Shown: positions 8,671 to 16,688 of the stretch, one piece after another
Layout: every line of letters begins with the position of its first letter
Numbering within the stretch: position 1 is the stretch's first letter
Source of the DNA: Agromyces aurantiacus
GTDB taxonomy: Bacteria > Actinomycetota > Actinomycetes > Actinomycetales > Microbacteriaceae
Reading direction: 5' to 3'
DNA length: 64,000 nucleotides
Assembly (NCBI RefSeq): GCF_016907355.1
Contig: NZ_JAFBBW010000001.1
Location: 62,001-126,000 of the forward strand
Made by a program: the position numbers and the translations under genes
The notes under the pieces: model-generated
The model's input: only the letters and a program-made list of their open reading frames with translations
The model's database searches: none
Told to the model about the DNA's origin: nothing

Positions 8671-9691
8671 CGATGATCACCTTGCCCGGGGTCGTGGTGG
8701 GGAACTCGCGGTAGGCGCGTGCCACGTTGTCGAGCACGTAGCGCGCTCCGATGCGGGGGCGCACGGCGCCGTCGCGCACGAGGTCGAGCGCACGGCGCAC
8801 CTGGTCGAGGTCGGCGCTCGCGACGCCGGCGAGGCGCTTGCGCGAGAGGTAGAAGTCGCGGGCGTCGATCGTGAGGCGCGTGTCGACGGATGCCGCGCAG
8901 AATGCCGCACGTCCGCGCCAGCCGAGCGCGGCGATCGCCTGGCCGAGCAGCGCGGCGCTGCCGCTGACGTCGACGACCGCGTCGAACCCCGCGGCCTCGA
9001 GTCCGGTCACGGCGGCCGCGCGTTCGAGGGCGCCGGCGAGGTCGGCGTCGGGGCCCGTGACCACGACGCGGGCGCCGTCGGGGGCGTCGTCGAGCGGATG
9101 CCGCGTGGCGGCGGTCACGTCGGCGCCGAGGTGCAGGCCGTACTCGATCGCGACCCGGCCGAGGGTTCCGCTCGCTCCCGTGACGAGCACCCGCTCGCCG
9201 GCGCGGACGCCGGCGGCGTCGAAGGCGTTGAGCACGATCGGCAGGCTGTGGATGGTCGCCGTCGCGGTCGCGGCATCCAGGCCGTCGCGGTCGAACGCGA
9301 CCTCGGCGGGCACCGCGACGTACTCGGCGGCGCCGCCGTCGAGATGGACGCCGACGACCTGCTGGGCCGGGCAGTCCGCCTCATGACCGGCGAGGCAGGC
9401 GTCGCAGCGGCCGCAGGGGATGTTGGGCTTCACGACGACGCGCTCGCCGACGCGCGAGCGGTCGACGCCGGCGCCGACCTCGACCACCTCGCCGGCCGGG
9501 TCGATGCCGAGGATGCGGGGGAGCTTGGCCGCCGCACCGGGGCCCCGACCGACGATGACGTTGAGGTCGAGCTGGTTGACGCCGACGGTCTCGACGCGGA
9601 TGAGGACCTCGCCGTCGCCGGGTGCAGGCGCGGCGACGCGTGCGACGTCGATTCCGTCGAGGCCATGGGCCTGGAGGAGGGCTGCACGCAC
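8660..9691 (-). CDS. Zinc-type medium-chain alcohol dehydrogenase / quinone oxidoreductase
   Basis: This protein of about 343 residues has the MDR layout. The N-terminal GroES-like domain ends in GIDPAGEVVEVG, the structural-zinc cysteine cluster is CGRCDACLAGHEADC, and the Rossmann segment is VLVTGASGTLGRVAIEYG. It probably oxidises an alcohol or reduces a carbonyl with NAD(P). A GTG at 9691 was chosen because homology begins there and the operator/promoter lies just upstream; longer in-frame extensions would run through the operator. It is the first gene of the six-gene leftward operon that ends at ligA. Confidence 0.83.
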   Translation of the reverse strand: MRAALLQAHGLDGIDVARVAAPAPGDGEVLIRVETVGVNQLDLNVIVGRGPGAAAKLPRILGIDPAGEVVEVGAGVDRSRVGERVVVKPNIPCGRCDACLAGHEADCPAQQVVGVHLDGGAAEYVAVPAEVAFDRDGLDAATATATIHSLPIVLNAFDAAGVRAGERVLVTGASGTLGRVAIEYGLHLGADVTAATRHPLDDAPDGARVVVTGPDADLAGALERAAAVTGLEAAGFDAVVDVSGSAALLGQAIAALGWRGRAAFCAASVDTRLTIDARDFYLSRKRLAGVASADLDQVRRALDLVRDGAVRPRIGARYVLDNVARAYREFPTTTPGKVIIDVR

Positions 9692-9735
9692 GCTTCGCCT
9701 CGTTCCCGGGTCGGCACGGCGTCCATCGCCGCTTC

Positions 9736-9752
9736 TTGGATACCGTATCCAA
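9736..9752. promoter_or_regulatory. Operator site 1 (TGGAT-N5-ATCCA) for the leftward catabolic operon
   Basis: TTGGATACCGTATCCAA is a 17-bp palindrome with one central unpaired base. It covers the predicted minus-strand -10 box TACGGT (9747-9742), which pairs with a -35 box TGGACG (9771-9766) at an 18-bp spacing. The site sits 45 bp upstream of the dehydrogenase start, so binding should block transcription of that operon. The same half-sites at the same spacing recur at 9840, 17718, 31720 and 32592. Confidence 0.8.
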
Positions 9753-9820
9753 AAATGGGCGCGCTCGTCCAGCACCTTCGTCGAGTTCATCGTCCCCCGA
9801 ACTCGGGCCGCGGGAAAGCA

Positions 9821-9849
9821 TGGACAGAGCCTCACATTTTGGATACGGT
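9821..9849 (+). promoter_or_regulatory. Predicted promoter of the solute-binding protein gene
   Basis: TGGACA at 9821-9826 and TACGGT at 9844-9849 are separated by 17 bp, close to the housekeeping-sigma consensus spacing. The -10 box is inside operator site 2. The arrangement mirrors the opposite-strand promoter over operator site 1. Confidence 0.55.
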
Positions 9850-9854
9850 ATCCA
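9839..9854. promoter_or_regulatory. Operator site 2 (TGGAT-N5-ATCCA) for the transporter gene
   Basis: TTGGATACGGTATCCA repeats the operator site 1 motif about 103 bp away in the same intergenic region. It overlaps the predicted plus-strand -10 box and lies 69 bp before the solute-binding protein ATG. The core is a perfect inverted repeat around a central base. Confidence 0.8.
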
Positions 9855-9922
9855 CCAATTCGCGAGAGGCTCCGTCTCCGCGGGAGGCCGACCGCGAGTC
9901 AACCCGCCACGAATGGAGAGTC

Positions 9923-11011
9923 ATGCGCAGATCCATCCCCCGCTCCGGCCTCGCAGCGGCCGCCGGCCTGGCAGTGTTCGCACTGCTGACCGGCTGCGCC
10001 ACCGCGGGCGATGCCGCCGGAGGCGGCGACAGCGACCCCGTCGAGCTCGCCGAGGGCGAGCCCGGCGAGCCCGAGGACACCGAGATCACGGTGGCCATCC
10101 CCTTCCCCGACATCACCATGTACTCGATGTACGTGCTCGCGACCGACCTCGGCTACTACGAGGAGGAGGGCCTCAGCGTCGAGGTCATCACCGCCGACAA
10201 CGTGACGGCGGCCGTGGCATCCGGCAGTGCCGACATCGGCGTCGAGTCGACCGGAACGGTCATCGAGGCCATCCGCGGCGGCGTCGAGGTCGACCTCGTG
10301 TCCGGGCACTACTGCCGGCAGAACTTCGACTTCGCGGTGCAGCCCGAGATCGAGTCCGTCGAGGACCTCGAGGGCAGCGCGATCGTCCTCGCGGGCACGC
10401 CCGGCGACCCGGCCGAGTTCCAGCGGGCCCGCGTGCTCGCCGAGGAGGGCTGGGACCTCGAGGGCGTGAACGTCGAGGTCGTCTACCCGGGCCCCGGCTC
10501 GGAATCGTGGACGGAGTTCTTCGTCAACGACCGCATCACCCTGCAGCCGTTCTACGGCGACGACCGCCCGGCGCTCGAGGAGGCCGGGGCGGAGTTCCCC
10601 GTCGAGGCGCTCCGCAACTGGGCGAACGACGTCATGGTCGCCGGGTCGGGCTACGTCGAGGAGAACCCCAACACGCTCGTGCGGTTCCTGCGGGCGACGC
10701 TGAAGGCGGTCGAGTTCATGACCGCCCCGGCACCGGGCGAGATCCCCGAGAACGCCGACGAGGTCCTCGACATCTACGAGGCGAACGACTTCGACGTCTC
10801 GGGCCTCCGCGGCTCCGACAGCCCGTGGGTGCTCGACGGCCACCTCGCCTGCCAGAACCTCTACTTCGACACCGAGGCCTGGGACACGACCGTCGAGACC
10901 CAGGAGTTGCAGCCGATCGAGTTCGACGAGGCCCAGCTCGTCTACCTCGAGAAGGCGCAGGAGCTCCTCGGCCTCGACAACTCCGGCCCGGAGACCCTCC
11001 CCTACCCCTGA
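9923..11011 (+). CDS. ABC transporter solute-binding lipoprotein (NMT1/SsuA-like)
   Basis: The 362-residue protein has a positively charged start, a hydrophobic stretch and an LLTGC lipobox, so it is an exported lipoprotein. The mature part resembles the NMT1/THI5/SsuA-type binding proteins (VAIPFPDITMYSMYVLATDLGYYEEEGL, then SADIGVESTGTVIEAI). These serve taurine, sulfonate, nitrate, aromatic or thiamine-precursor importers. The permease and ATPase partners are in the converging operon at 11725-14227. It is transcribed from a divergent promoter carrying the TGGAT-N5-ATCCA operator. The ligand is unknown. Confidence 0.85.
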   Translation: MRRSIPRSGLAAAAGLAVFALLTGCATAGDAAGGGDSDPVELAEGEPGEPEDTEITVAIPFPDITMYSMYVLATDLGYYEEEGLSVEVITADNVTAAVASGSADIGVESTGTVIEAIRGGVEVDLVSGHYCRQNFDFAVQPEIESVEDLEGSAIVLAGTPGDPAEFQRARVLAEEGWDLEGVNVEVVYPGPGSESWTEFFVNDRITLQPFYGDDRPALEEAGAEFPVEALRNWANDVMVAGSGYVEENPNTLVRFLRATLKAVEFMTAPAPGEIPENADEVLDIYEANDFDVSGLRGSDSPWVLDGHLACQNLYFDTEAWDTTVETQELQPIEFDEAQLVYLEKAQELLGLDNSGPETLPYP

Positions 11012-11044
11012 TCCCCCGACACCCCGATGCCGTGACCGGCATCA

Positions 11045-11086
11045 CGACGGGCCCCCGCCGCAGCGCATGACGGCGGGGGCCCGTCG
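11045..11086. terminator. Hairpin terminator after the solute-binding protein gene
   Basis: Perfect 16-base arms at 11045-11060 and 11071-11086 flank a 10-base loop, 33 bases after the stop codon. The 269-base gap to the next gene also holds a 10-bp inverted repeat (11106-11115 / 11140-11149) of unknown role and a second terminator. Confidence 0.8.
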
Positions 11087-11219
11087 CGTGCGCGGGACAG
11101 AGGGTCGAGACGTCGAAGATGGCGGGCGATCGTGCACCGCGACGTCTCGATGAGCGGGCGATCCGGACGGCCCGATCGCACGGCTACGCGGCCGAGACGC
11201 GTGGCGCGAGCAACGGAAA

Positions 11220-11254
11220 CCGGCCCCCGTCATCGCGCATGAGACGGGGGCCGG
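11220..11254. terminator. Hairpin terminator for the leftward transporter/RidA operon
   Basis: Perfect 12-base GC-rich arms (11220-11231 and 11243-11254) with an 11-base loop lie 25 bases beyond the RidA stop codon. They serve the minus-strand operon converging on the solute-binding protein gene. Confidence 0.75.
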
Positions 11255-11279
11255 CGGTCCGGGGCGAGCGGATGCGGCG

Positions 11280-11714
11280 TCAGCCGCTGGGGGCGACGGC
11301 TGACGCCGCGGCATCCGCTCGGGTGGGCACGGCAGCGATCGCCTCGATCTCGAAGCGGTACTCCGGCGAGGCGAAGCCCGCGACCTGCACGAGCGTCGAG
11401 ACGGGGAAGTCGTGCGTGAAGTGGCGCGCGCGGATCTCGCGCACGTCGTCGCGCACGAGCCGGAAGTCGTCGCGGACGAACACGTTCACCTTGACGACGT
11501 CGGCGGGGCTCGCGCCCGCGGCGTCCAGCACGCGCGCCAGGTTCGCGAAGGCGAGCTCGACCTGCTCGCGGACGTCGGCCGGCATCGTGCCGTCCGGGCG
11601 CATGCCGATGATCCCGCTGACGAACACGAGGTCGCCGCCCGAGACGCGGATGGCCTGGCTGAAGTCGGCCGTGGGCGGGTACACCCCGGCGGGTTCCACG
11701 ATCTGCTTGTGCAC
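11280..11714 (-). CDS. RidA-family enamine/imine deaminase
   Basis: The 144-residue protein has the family pattern LVFVSGIIGMRPDG, the FANLARVLDAAGASPADVVKV helix and the terminal RFEIEAIAAVP strand. RidA-like proteins remove ammonia from reactive enamines or imines. RutC in the pyrimidine ring-opening Rut pathway is a comparable member beside an LLM monooxygenase. It lies 10 bases after a permease gene and ends the operon with the LLM enzyme and the cyclic amidohydrolase. A nitrogen-containing intermediate is therefore likely. Confidence 0.85.
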   Translation of the reverse strand: MHKQIVEPAGVYPPTADFSQAIRVSGGDLVFVSGIIGMRPDGTMPADVREQVELAFANLARVLDAAGASPADVVKVNVFVRDDFRLVRDDVREIRARHFTHDFPVSTLVQVAGFASPEYRFEIEAIAAVPTRADAAASAVAPSG

Positions 11715-11724
11715 GCGCGGCCCC

Positions 11725-12564
11725 CTACGACGCCCCGGCGATCTTGCGATCGTCGTACCACGGCGCGAGCCGGCGGCGCAGCACCGAAATGAGCCACAGC
11801 GTGAGGTTCGCGATGATCACCATGACGATCACCATCGCGATCGCCTCGGCCATCATGAACTGGTACGCCGCGTACTCCAGCAGGTGGCCGAGGCCGCCCG
11901 TGCCGCCGAGGAACTCGCCGAGCACCTCGCCCGTGAAGCCGAGGGCCGCGCCGCGCTGGATGCCGGAGAGGCTGTACGGCAGGGTCGCGGGGAAGATGAC
12001 CTTCCAGCCGAGCGCGATGCCGTTCACGCCGAACACGCGGCCGGCGTTCACGAGCGACGGGCTCACCGTCACCGCGCCCTCCATCGTGTTGAGGATGATC
12101 GGGAACACCGCGAGCAGGAACACCAGCGCGATCTTCGACTCGTTGCCGAGCCCCAGCACGAGGATGAACAACGGGGCGAGCGCGACCTTCGGGGTCGAAT
12201 ACAGGAGCCAGAGGAACGGCGCGACGGTGAACCGCAGCACCGGCGACCAGCCCACCGCGAGCCCGACGACCACGCCGACGACGATCGCCATGGCCAGGCC
12301 GACCAGCGCGTTGCCCATGCTGTACGCGAACGCGGCCCAGAATTCGGGTTCGCCGAGCAGGCGCACGAAGGCGACGACGATCTCGGAGGGCGGCGGCAGG
12401 AAGGCGGCGGGCACCAGCTGGAACCAGCTGACCACGGCCTCCCACACGAGCAGGATGCCGCCCACCACGACGAGCAGCAGGAGTCCCCACCTGGCCTCGC
12501 CACGGCGCACGACGCGCCGCGGCCGGACGATGCGGTTCGTTCCGGTGGCGGAGGTGACGGTCAT
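11725..12564 (-). CDS. ABC transporter permease (SsuC/TauC type)
   Basis: The 279-residue protein has about six hydrophobic segments and the BPD-type permease cytoplasmic loop around EGAVTVSPSLVNAGRVFGVNG. It matches the nitrate/sulfonate/taurine permease class, with LPPPSEIVVAF after the first membrane segment. Start and stop overlap those of the neighbouring permease gene by four bases. With the second permease it would form the membrane channel for the ligand bound by the lipoprotein encoded at 9923-11011. Confidence 0.87.
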   Translation of the reverse strand: MTVTSATGTNRIVRPRRVVRRGEARWGLLLLVVVGGILLVWEAVVSWFQLVPAAFLPPPSEIVVAFVRLLGEPEFWAAFAYSMGNALVGLAMAIVVGVVVGLAVGWSPVLRFTVAPFLWLLYSTPKVALAPLFILVLGLGNESKIALVFLLAVFPIILNTMEGAVTVSPSLVNAGRVFGVNGIALGWKVIFPATLPYSLSGIQRGAALGFTGEVLGEFLGGTGGLGHLLEYAAYQFMMAEAIAMVIVMVIIANLTLWLISVLRRRLAPWYDDRKIAGAS

Positions 12565-13394
12565 CGCCGGCCCTTCCTGGTCCACGGCGCGACCCAGCGC
12601 TCCACGAGGGTCACCACCTGCGTCATGCCCACGCTCCAGACCACCACGACGGCGATCGCGGCGAAGGCCTGGTCGGTCTGGTAGGTGTTCGCCGAGCGGA
12701 TGATGAGCGCGCCCATGCCCGACGAGGAACCGGCCATCTCGGCGACCACCATGCCGATCGTCGCGAGCACCACGGCCTGCCGGAGCCCGGCGAACAGGAA
12801 CGGCACGGTCGAGGGCAGGTACACCGAGCGGTACAGCTGCATCCGGCTCGCCCCGTAGACCCGGCCGGCGCGGATGATCGACGGGTTGGTCGTGCGCATG
12901 CCCGCCGCGATGTTGAGCAGGATCGGGAAGAGCGCGCTGATCGCCACGAGGAAGATCACCGGGCCGATGCCGAACCCGAACCACGCCTTCGCGAGCGGCT
13001 GGTACGCGATGGTCGGCGTGGCGTAGATCGTCCACGCGATGGGTCCCACGATGCGGTCGACCGCGAGCACCGAGCCCATGAGCAGGCCGACCGGGATGCC
13101 GATGACGACCGCGACGGCGAAGCCGGTCAGCCACGCCTGGACCGAGACGGCCAGGTTCGCGGCGAGCGCCCCGCTCCCGACGAGCTCGAGGAAGCCCTGC
13201 CAGATCGCCGACGGCGGCGGGAAGAACACCGGGTTGATCCAGCCGAAGACGCCGACGACGAGCTCCCAGACGACGAGCATCACGACGACCTCGCCCGCCA
13301 GCACGAGCGCCTTGCCGCGCGCGCTCAGTCCGGCGAGCCAGGCCGCGAGGCCGCCTCGGCCGAGGTTCGGCCCCGCGGCGAGGAAGGCGCTCAT
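12561..13394 (-). CDS. ABC transporter permease (SsuC/TauC type), second subunit
   Basis: The 277-residue membrane protein is paralogous to the permease downstream. It has FFPPPSAIWQGF after the first membrane span, TNPSIIRAGRVYGASRMQLYRSVYLPS as the EAA-like loop and about six spans. Two different permeases with one ATPase suggest a heterodimeric channel; most SsuABC-type systems use a single permease gene. It overlaps the ATPase gene by ATGA. Confidence 0.87.
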   Translation of the reverse strand: MSAFLAAGPNLGRGGLAAWLAGLSARGKALVLAGEVVVMLVVWELVVGVFGWINPVFFPPPSAIWQGFLELVGSGALAANLAVSVQAWLTGFAVAVVIGIPVGLLMGSVLAVDRIVGPIAWTIYATPTIAYQPLAKAWFGFGIGPVIFLVAISALFPILLNIAAGMRTTNPSIIRAGRVYGASRMQLYRSVYLPSTVPFLFAGLRQAVVLATIGMVVAEMAGSSSGMGALIIRSANTYQTDQAFAAIAVVVVWSVGMTQVVTLVERWVAPWTRKGRR

Positions 13395-14227
13395 TTCGAG
13401 ACCGCCGCCGCCGTCGCCTCGCCCTGCAGCGCATCCCACAGGTGGTCGCGCAGTTCGAGGAAGCGCGGGTCGCTCTGCACGCTGCGCTCGGACCGCGGCC
13501 GCTCGAGACCGGTCTCGATGACCTCCTTGATCGCGCCGGGGTGGCTCTTGAACACCACGATCCGGTCGCCGAGGAGGATCGCCTCCTCGATCGAGTGCGT
13601 GATGAACAGCACCGTCTTGCCCGTCGCGGCGATGAGCTTCTCGATCTCCTCGCGCATGACCTCGCGGGTCAGCGCGTCGACGGCGCCGAGGGGCTCGTCC
13701 ATGAGCAGGATGCGCGGCTGCGCCACGATCGCCCGGGCGAGCCCGACGCGCTGCTGCATGCCGCCCGAGAGCTCGCGCGGGTAGGAGTGCTCGAAGCCGG
13801 CCAGGCCGACGAGCTCGATCGCCTCCTGCACGCGCTCGCGCCATCCGGCGCCCTTGAGGGCCTTCTGCATCTCGAGGCCGAACCGCACGTTGTCGAACAC
13901 GGTGCGCCACGGCAGCAGCGCGTAGTCCTGGAACACGACCGCCCGGTCGGGGCCGGGGCCCGTGACCGGCCGGCCGGCCACGAGCACCTCCCCCGCCGTG
14001 GGCTTCACGAGCCCAGCGATCACGTTCATGAACGTCGTCTTGCCGCAGCCCGACGGGCCGAGCACGGTCACGAACTCCCCCTCGCGCACGTCGAGGTCGA
14101 CGCCCTCGATCGCGACGAGCTTCGAGCCCGTCCGTGCCACGTCGTAGCTCACCGTCAGGTCGCGCACCGAGATCAGCGGGGCCTCGGATGCCTCGCCTCC
14201 GGCCGGCTCGATGGTCGTCGTCGTCAT
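13391..14227 (-). CDS. ABC transporter ATP-binding protein (SsuB/TauB type)
   Basis: The ATPase of about 278 residues has Walker A GPSGCGKTTF, the Q-loop VFQDYALLPW, the signature LSGGMQQRVGLARAI and Walker B ILLMDEPLGAVD, all intact. The ATG at 14227 is preceded by an AGAGGGGA ribosome site, so it is preferred. A GTG at 14269 that overlaps the LLM stop codon is the alternative. It energises the two permeases encoded just downstream. Confidence 0.9.
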   Translation of the reverse strand: MTTTTIEPAGGEASEAPLISVRDLTVSYDVARTGSKLVAIEGVDLDVREGEFVTVLGPSGCGKTTFMNVIAGLVKPTAGEVLVAGRPVTGPGPDRAVVFQDYALLPWRTVFDNVRFGLEMQKALKGAGWRERVQEAIELVGLAGFEHSYPRELSGGMQQRVGLARAIVAQPRILLMDEPLGAVDALTREVMREEIEKLIAATGKTVLFITHSIEEAILLGDRIVVFKSHPGAIKEVIETGLERPRSERSVQSDPRFLELRDHLWDALQGEATAAAVSK

Positions 14228-14265
14228 CGCAGTCCCCTCTTCCACGCTCACGGGAGCCCCGTCGC

Positions 14266-15273
14266 TCACGTCAGTGCCGGTTCGGCGGCGTGCTCCCGCA
14301 TCTTCGGCAGGACCTCGGTGCCGAGCAGCTCGATCTGCTCGAAGAAGCGGTCGAACTTGAACCGGAAGTCGAAGACCAGGTGCTCGGTGCCGATGGCCTC
14401 GAACTTCTTGAGTTCCTGCACGGCCTCGTCGGGATCGCCGACGATGAGCTGGCCCTCCAGGTCCTCGACGGTCTCGAACCTACCCGAGGGCGGCTTCACC
14501 GCGAACTTCGCCTTGTTCGCCCAGGCCAGCAGGCCCGGGATGTTGACGTGCTTCAGCGCCTCCTCGCGGGCCTCCTCGATCGAGGTCGGCGGGATCACGG
14601 CCACGGTCGGCATCGGGCGGCCCGAGGCATCCGTCATCTCGCGCATGGTGGCGATGCGCTTCTCCATGGTCGCGAGCGAGATGCGGCCGGGCATCCACCC
14701 GTCGGCGTACTCGGCCGCGAGGCGCGCCGAACGCGGCGTGGCGCCGCAGTACCAGAACGGGATGCGGCCGCCGACGGGCTTCGGCTCGATCGTGACGTCC
14801 TCGAACGAGAACACGCCGTCGTCGTAGGTGACGTCGTTCTCGGTGAAGACGCGCTTGAGGATCTCGGCGTTCGATCGCACGAGCTCGACGCGGTCGAGGT
14901 CGCCCCAGCCGACCGCCTCGAACTCGTGGTCGAAGGTGCCGGCGCCGAAGCCCAGGATGAGGCGCGGGCCGACGAGCTGGGTCATGGTGCCCGCCATGAG
15001 CGCGGTGATCAGCGGGTGCCGGAACGGGATGAGCGACCCGGTGCCGAGCTCGATCTTCTCGGTCACCGCGCCGATCGCGGTGAGCGTGGTCATCGCGTCG
15101 TAGAACGTGCGATTGGGCTTCTCCATCTCGCCGTGCGGCTCGAACACGAGGTGGTCGCGCACCCACACGGAGTCGAAGCCCATCTGCTCGGCGAGCTTGG
15201 AGCCCTCGAGCAGCTTCTCGCGGCTGGCCTCCTCGCCGAAGTGGGGCAGCAGCAGTCCGAACTTCATCGCCAT
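14266..15273 (-). CDS. LLM-class flavin/F420-dependent oxidoreductase
   Basis: The 335-residue protein is a luciferase-like TIM barrel. It starts KFGLLLPHFGEEASREKLLEG, has GFDSVWVRDHL and LGTGSLIPFRHP in the middle and a PVGGRIPFWYCGATPRSARLAAEYADGW-type segment later. Members use FMNH2 with oxygen, or F420. The operon has no flavin reductase, while F420 genes sit under the same operator further along, so F420 is a reasonable guess but not proven. An AAGGAAGGGA site precedes the ATG. The gene lies between the cyclic amidohydrolase and the transporter ATPase genes. Confidence 0.82.
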   Translation of the reverse strand: MAMKFGLLLPHFGEEASREKLLEGSKLAEQMGFDSVWVRDHLVFEPHGEMEKPNRTFYDAMTTLTAIGAVTEKIELGTGSLIPFRHPLITALMAGTMTQLVGPRLILGFGAGTFDHEFEAVGWGDLDRVELVRSNAEILKRVFTENDVTYDDGVFSFEDVTIEPKPVGGRIPFWYCGATPRSARLAAEYADGWMPGRISLATMEKRIATMREMTDASGRPMPTVAVIPPTSIEEAREEALKHVNIPGLLAWANKAKFAVKPPSGRFETVEDLEGQLIVGDPDEAVQELKKFEAIGTEHLVFDFRFKFDRFFEQIELLGTEVLPKMREHAAEPALT

Positions 15274-15275
15274 GG

Positions 15276-16688
15276 TCAGTTCCCTTCCTTTCCGGCCGTC
15301 TCGGCCGAGCGTTCGGCCGGTGCGGCCGCGAGCTTCCCGTATCCGGGTTCGCCGACGACGGCGCCGTCGGCGTAGACGTCCCGGCCGCGCACGAGGGTGC
15401 GCTCGATCCGGGTGCTGATGCTGCGGCCGTCGTACGGCGTCCAGCCGATCTTCGAGAGGACGTCGTCGTTCGTGATGGTCCACTCGTGCTGCATGTCGGC
15501 GATCACGACGTCGGCGTCGGCGCCGACCTCGAGCGCACCCTTCACGCCCGCGAGCCCGAACTTGTCGGCGGGGATGCGGGCGACCATGTCGACCGCGCGC
15601 TCGAGCGTGAGCTCGCCGCGGTTGACGGCGTCGAGCATGAGCTCGTAGTAGTACTGGATGCCGGGCGTCCCCGTGTGGGCGCTCCACATCTCGGTCCAGC
15701 CGATCTCCTTCTCCTCGCGGGTGTGCGGCGCGTGATCGGAGCTCGCGATGTCGATCGTGCCGTCGCGCATGCCCTCCCAGATGGCGGCGCGGTTGTCGTC
15801 GGGCACCCAGTACGACAGCGCGTACGGCCCGAGCGTCTCGACGTCGTGCCACGTCGAGAGGAACGGCGCCCAGTGGTTGACCTCGCACGTCACGTCGATG
15901 CCGGCCGCCTTCGCGCGCCGCACGGCTTCGATGGAGCGGCGGGTCTGGATGTGCGCGATGTGCACGGGGCATCCGGATGCCTCGGCGAGCCGCAGGATGA
16001 CGTCGATGGCCGTATCCCAGATGACGCCCTCGCGAGCCGCGTACGCCGAGGCGTAGCCCTGCGGCGTGTTCTCGCCGCGGGCCAGGACCTCGCCCTCGAT
16101 GTAGTCCATGAGCGCCTGGTCGTGCGGGTGCACGATGAACCGCTTGCCGGTGCCCGCGATGCGGTCCATGATCTGCAGCAGGTGGCCGTGGTCGTGGATG
16201 CCGGTGCCGGCCGGGTGCGGGTAGGTGCGACCCGTGTCGACGACCATGTAGATCTTGTAGGCGTTGATGCCCATCTCGGCCATGGGCACGATGTCGTCGA
16301 ACTTCGTCGGGGCCGGGTTGTGGTTCCAGTCGACGATCGAGGTCGCCGCGTACCGCTCGAACACGTCGGTCAGGGTTTCGACGTCGACCGTCGGGGGGTT
16401 CAGGTTGGGCATCCCGAAGATCGTCGTGACGCCGCCGGCCGCCGCCTGGCGGGTGGTCGTGAGGATGTCGTCCTTGTGCTCGTAGCCCGGCTCGCGGGTG
16501 TGCACGTGGACGTCGACCATGCCGGGCAGCACGAGCCGCCCGGTCGCGTCGATGGTGCGGTCGGCGTCGACCGGCACGTCGGCCGCGACGATGCCGGCGA
16601 TACGGCCGCCGTCGACGAGCAGGTCGGCGGCCGTCGGGCCGGACGGCGTGACGACGATGCCGCCCGCGATTCTCAGGTCGATGGTCAC
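15276..16688 (-). CDS. Dihydroorotase/allantoinase-like cyclic amidohydrolase
   Basis: The 470-residue protein has the cyclic amidohydrolase layout. DVHVHTREPG carries the first metal histidines, AYKIYM holds the lysine expected to be carboxylated, and IAHIQTRRSIEAV and SSDHAPHTREEKE supply the later histidine and aspartate. It should hydrolyse a cyclic amide such as a dihydropyrimidine, hydantoin or dihydro-heterocycle. It is not in a pyrimidine or purine gene context, so a dedicated catabolic substrate is likely. The GTG start overlaps the upstream hydrolase stop (GTGA), and the LLM gene follows after two bases. Confidence 0.83.
   Translation of the reverse strand: MTIDLRIAGGIVVTPSGPTAADLLVDGGRIAGIVAADVPVDADRTIDATGRLVLPGMVDVHVHTREPGYEHKDDILTTTRQAAAGGVTTIFGMPNLNPPTVDVETLTDVFERYAATSIVDWNHNPAPTKFDDIVPMAEMGINAYKIYMVVDTGRTYPHPAGTGIHDHGHLLQIMDRIAGTGKRFIVHPHDQALMDYIEGEVLARGENTPQGYASAYAAREGVIWDTAIDVILRLAEASGCPVHIAHIQTRRSIEAVRRAKAAGIDVTCEVNHWAPFLSTWHDVETLGPYALSYWVPDDNRAAIWEGMRDGTIDIASSDHAPHTREEKEIGWTEMWSAHTGTPGIQYYYELMLDAVNRGELTLERAVDMVARIPADKFGLAGVKGALEVGADADVVIADMQHEWTITNDDVLSKIGWTPYDGRSISTRIERTLVRGRDVYADGAVVGEPGYGKLAAAPAERSAETAGKEGN

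Noticed and set aside
8510..11011. 833-codon plus-strand frame running through the divergent promoter
   Set aside because: It crosses the operators and overlaps the dehydrogenase gene antisense. Only 9923-11011, which begins with a lipoprotein signal, is real.
11106..11149. Inverted repeat CGAGACGTCG/CGACGTCTCG between two terminators
   Set aside because: It sits between converging genes with a long loop and no gene start nearby, so a regulatory role is not supported.
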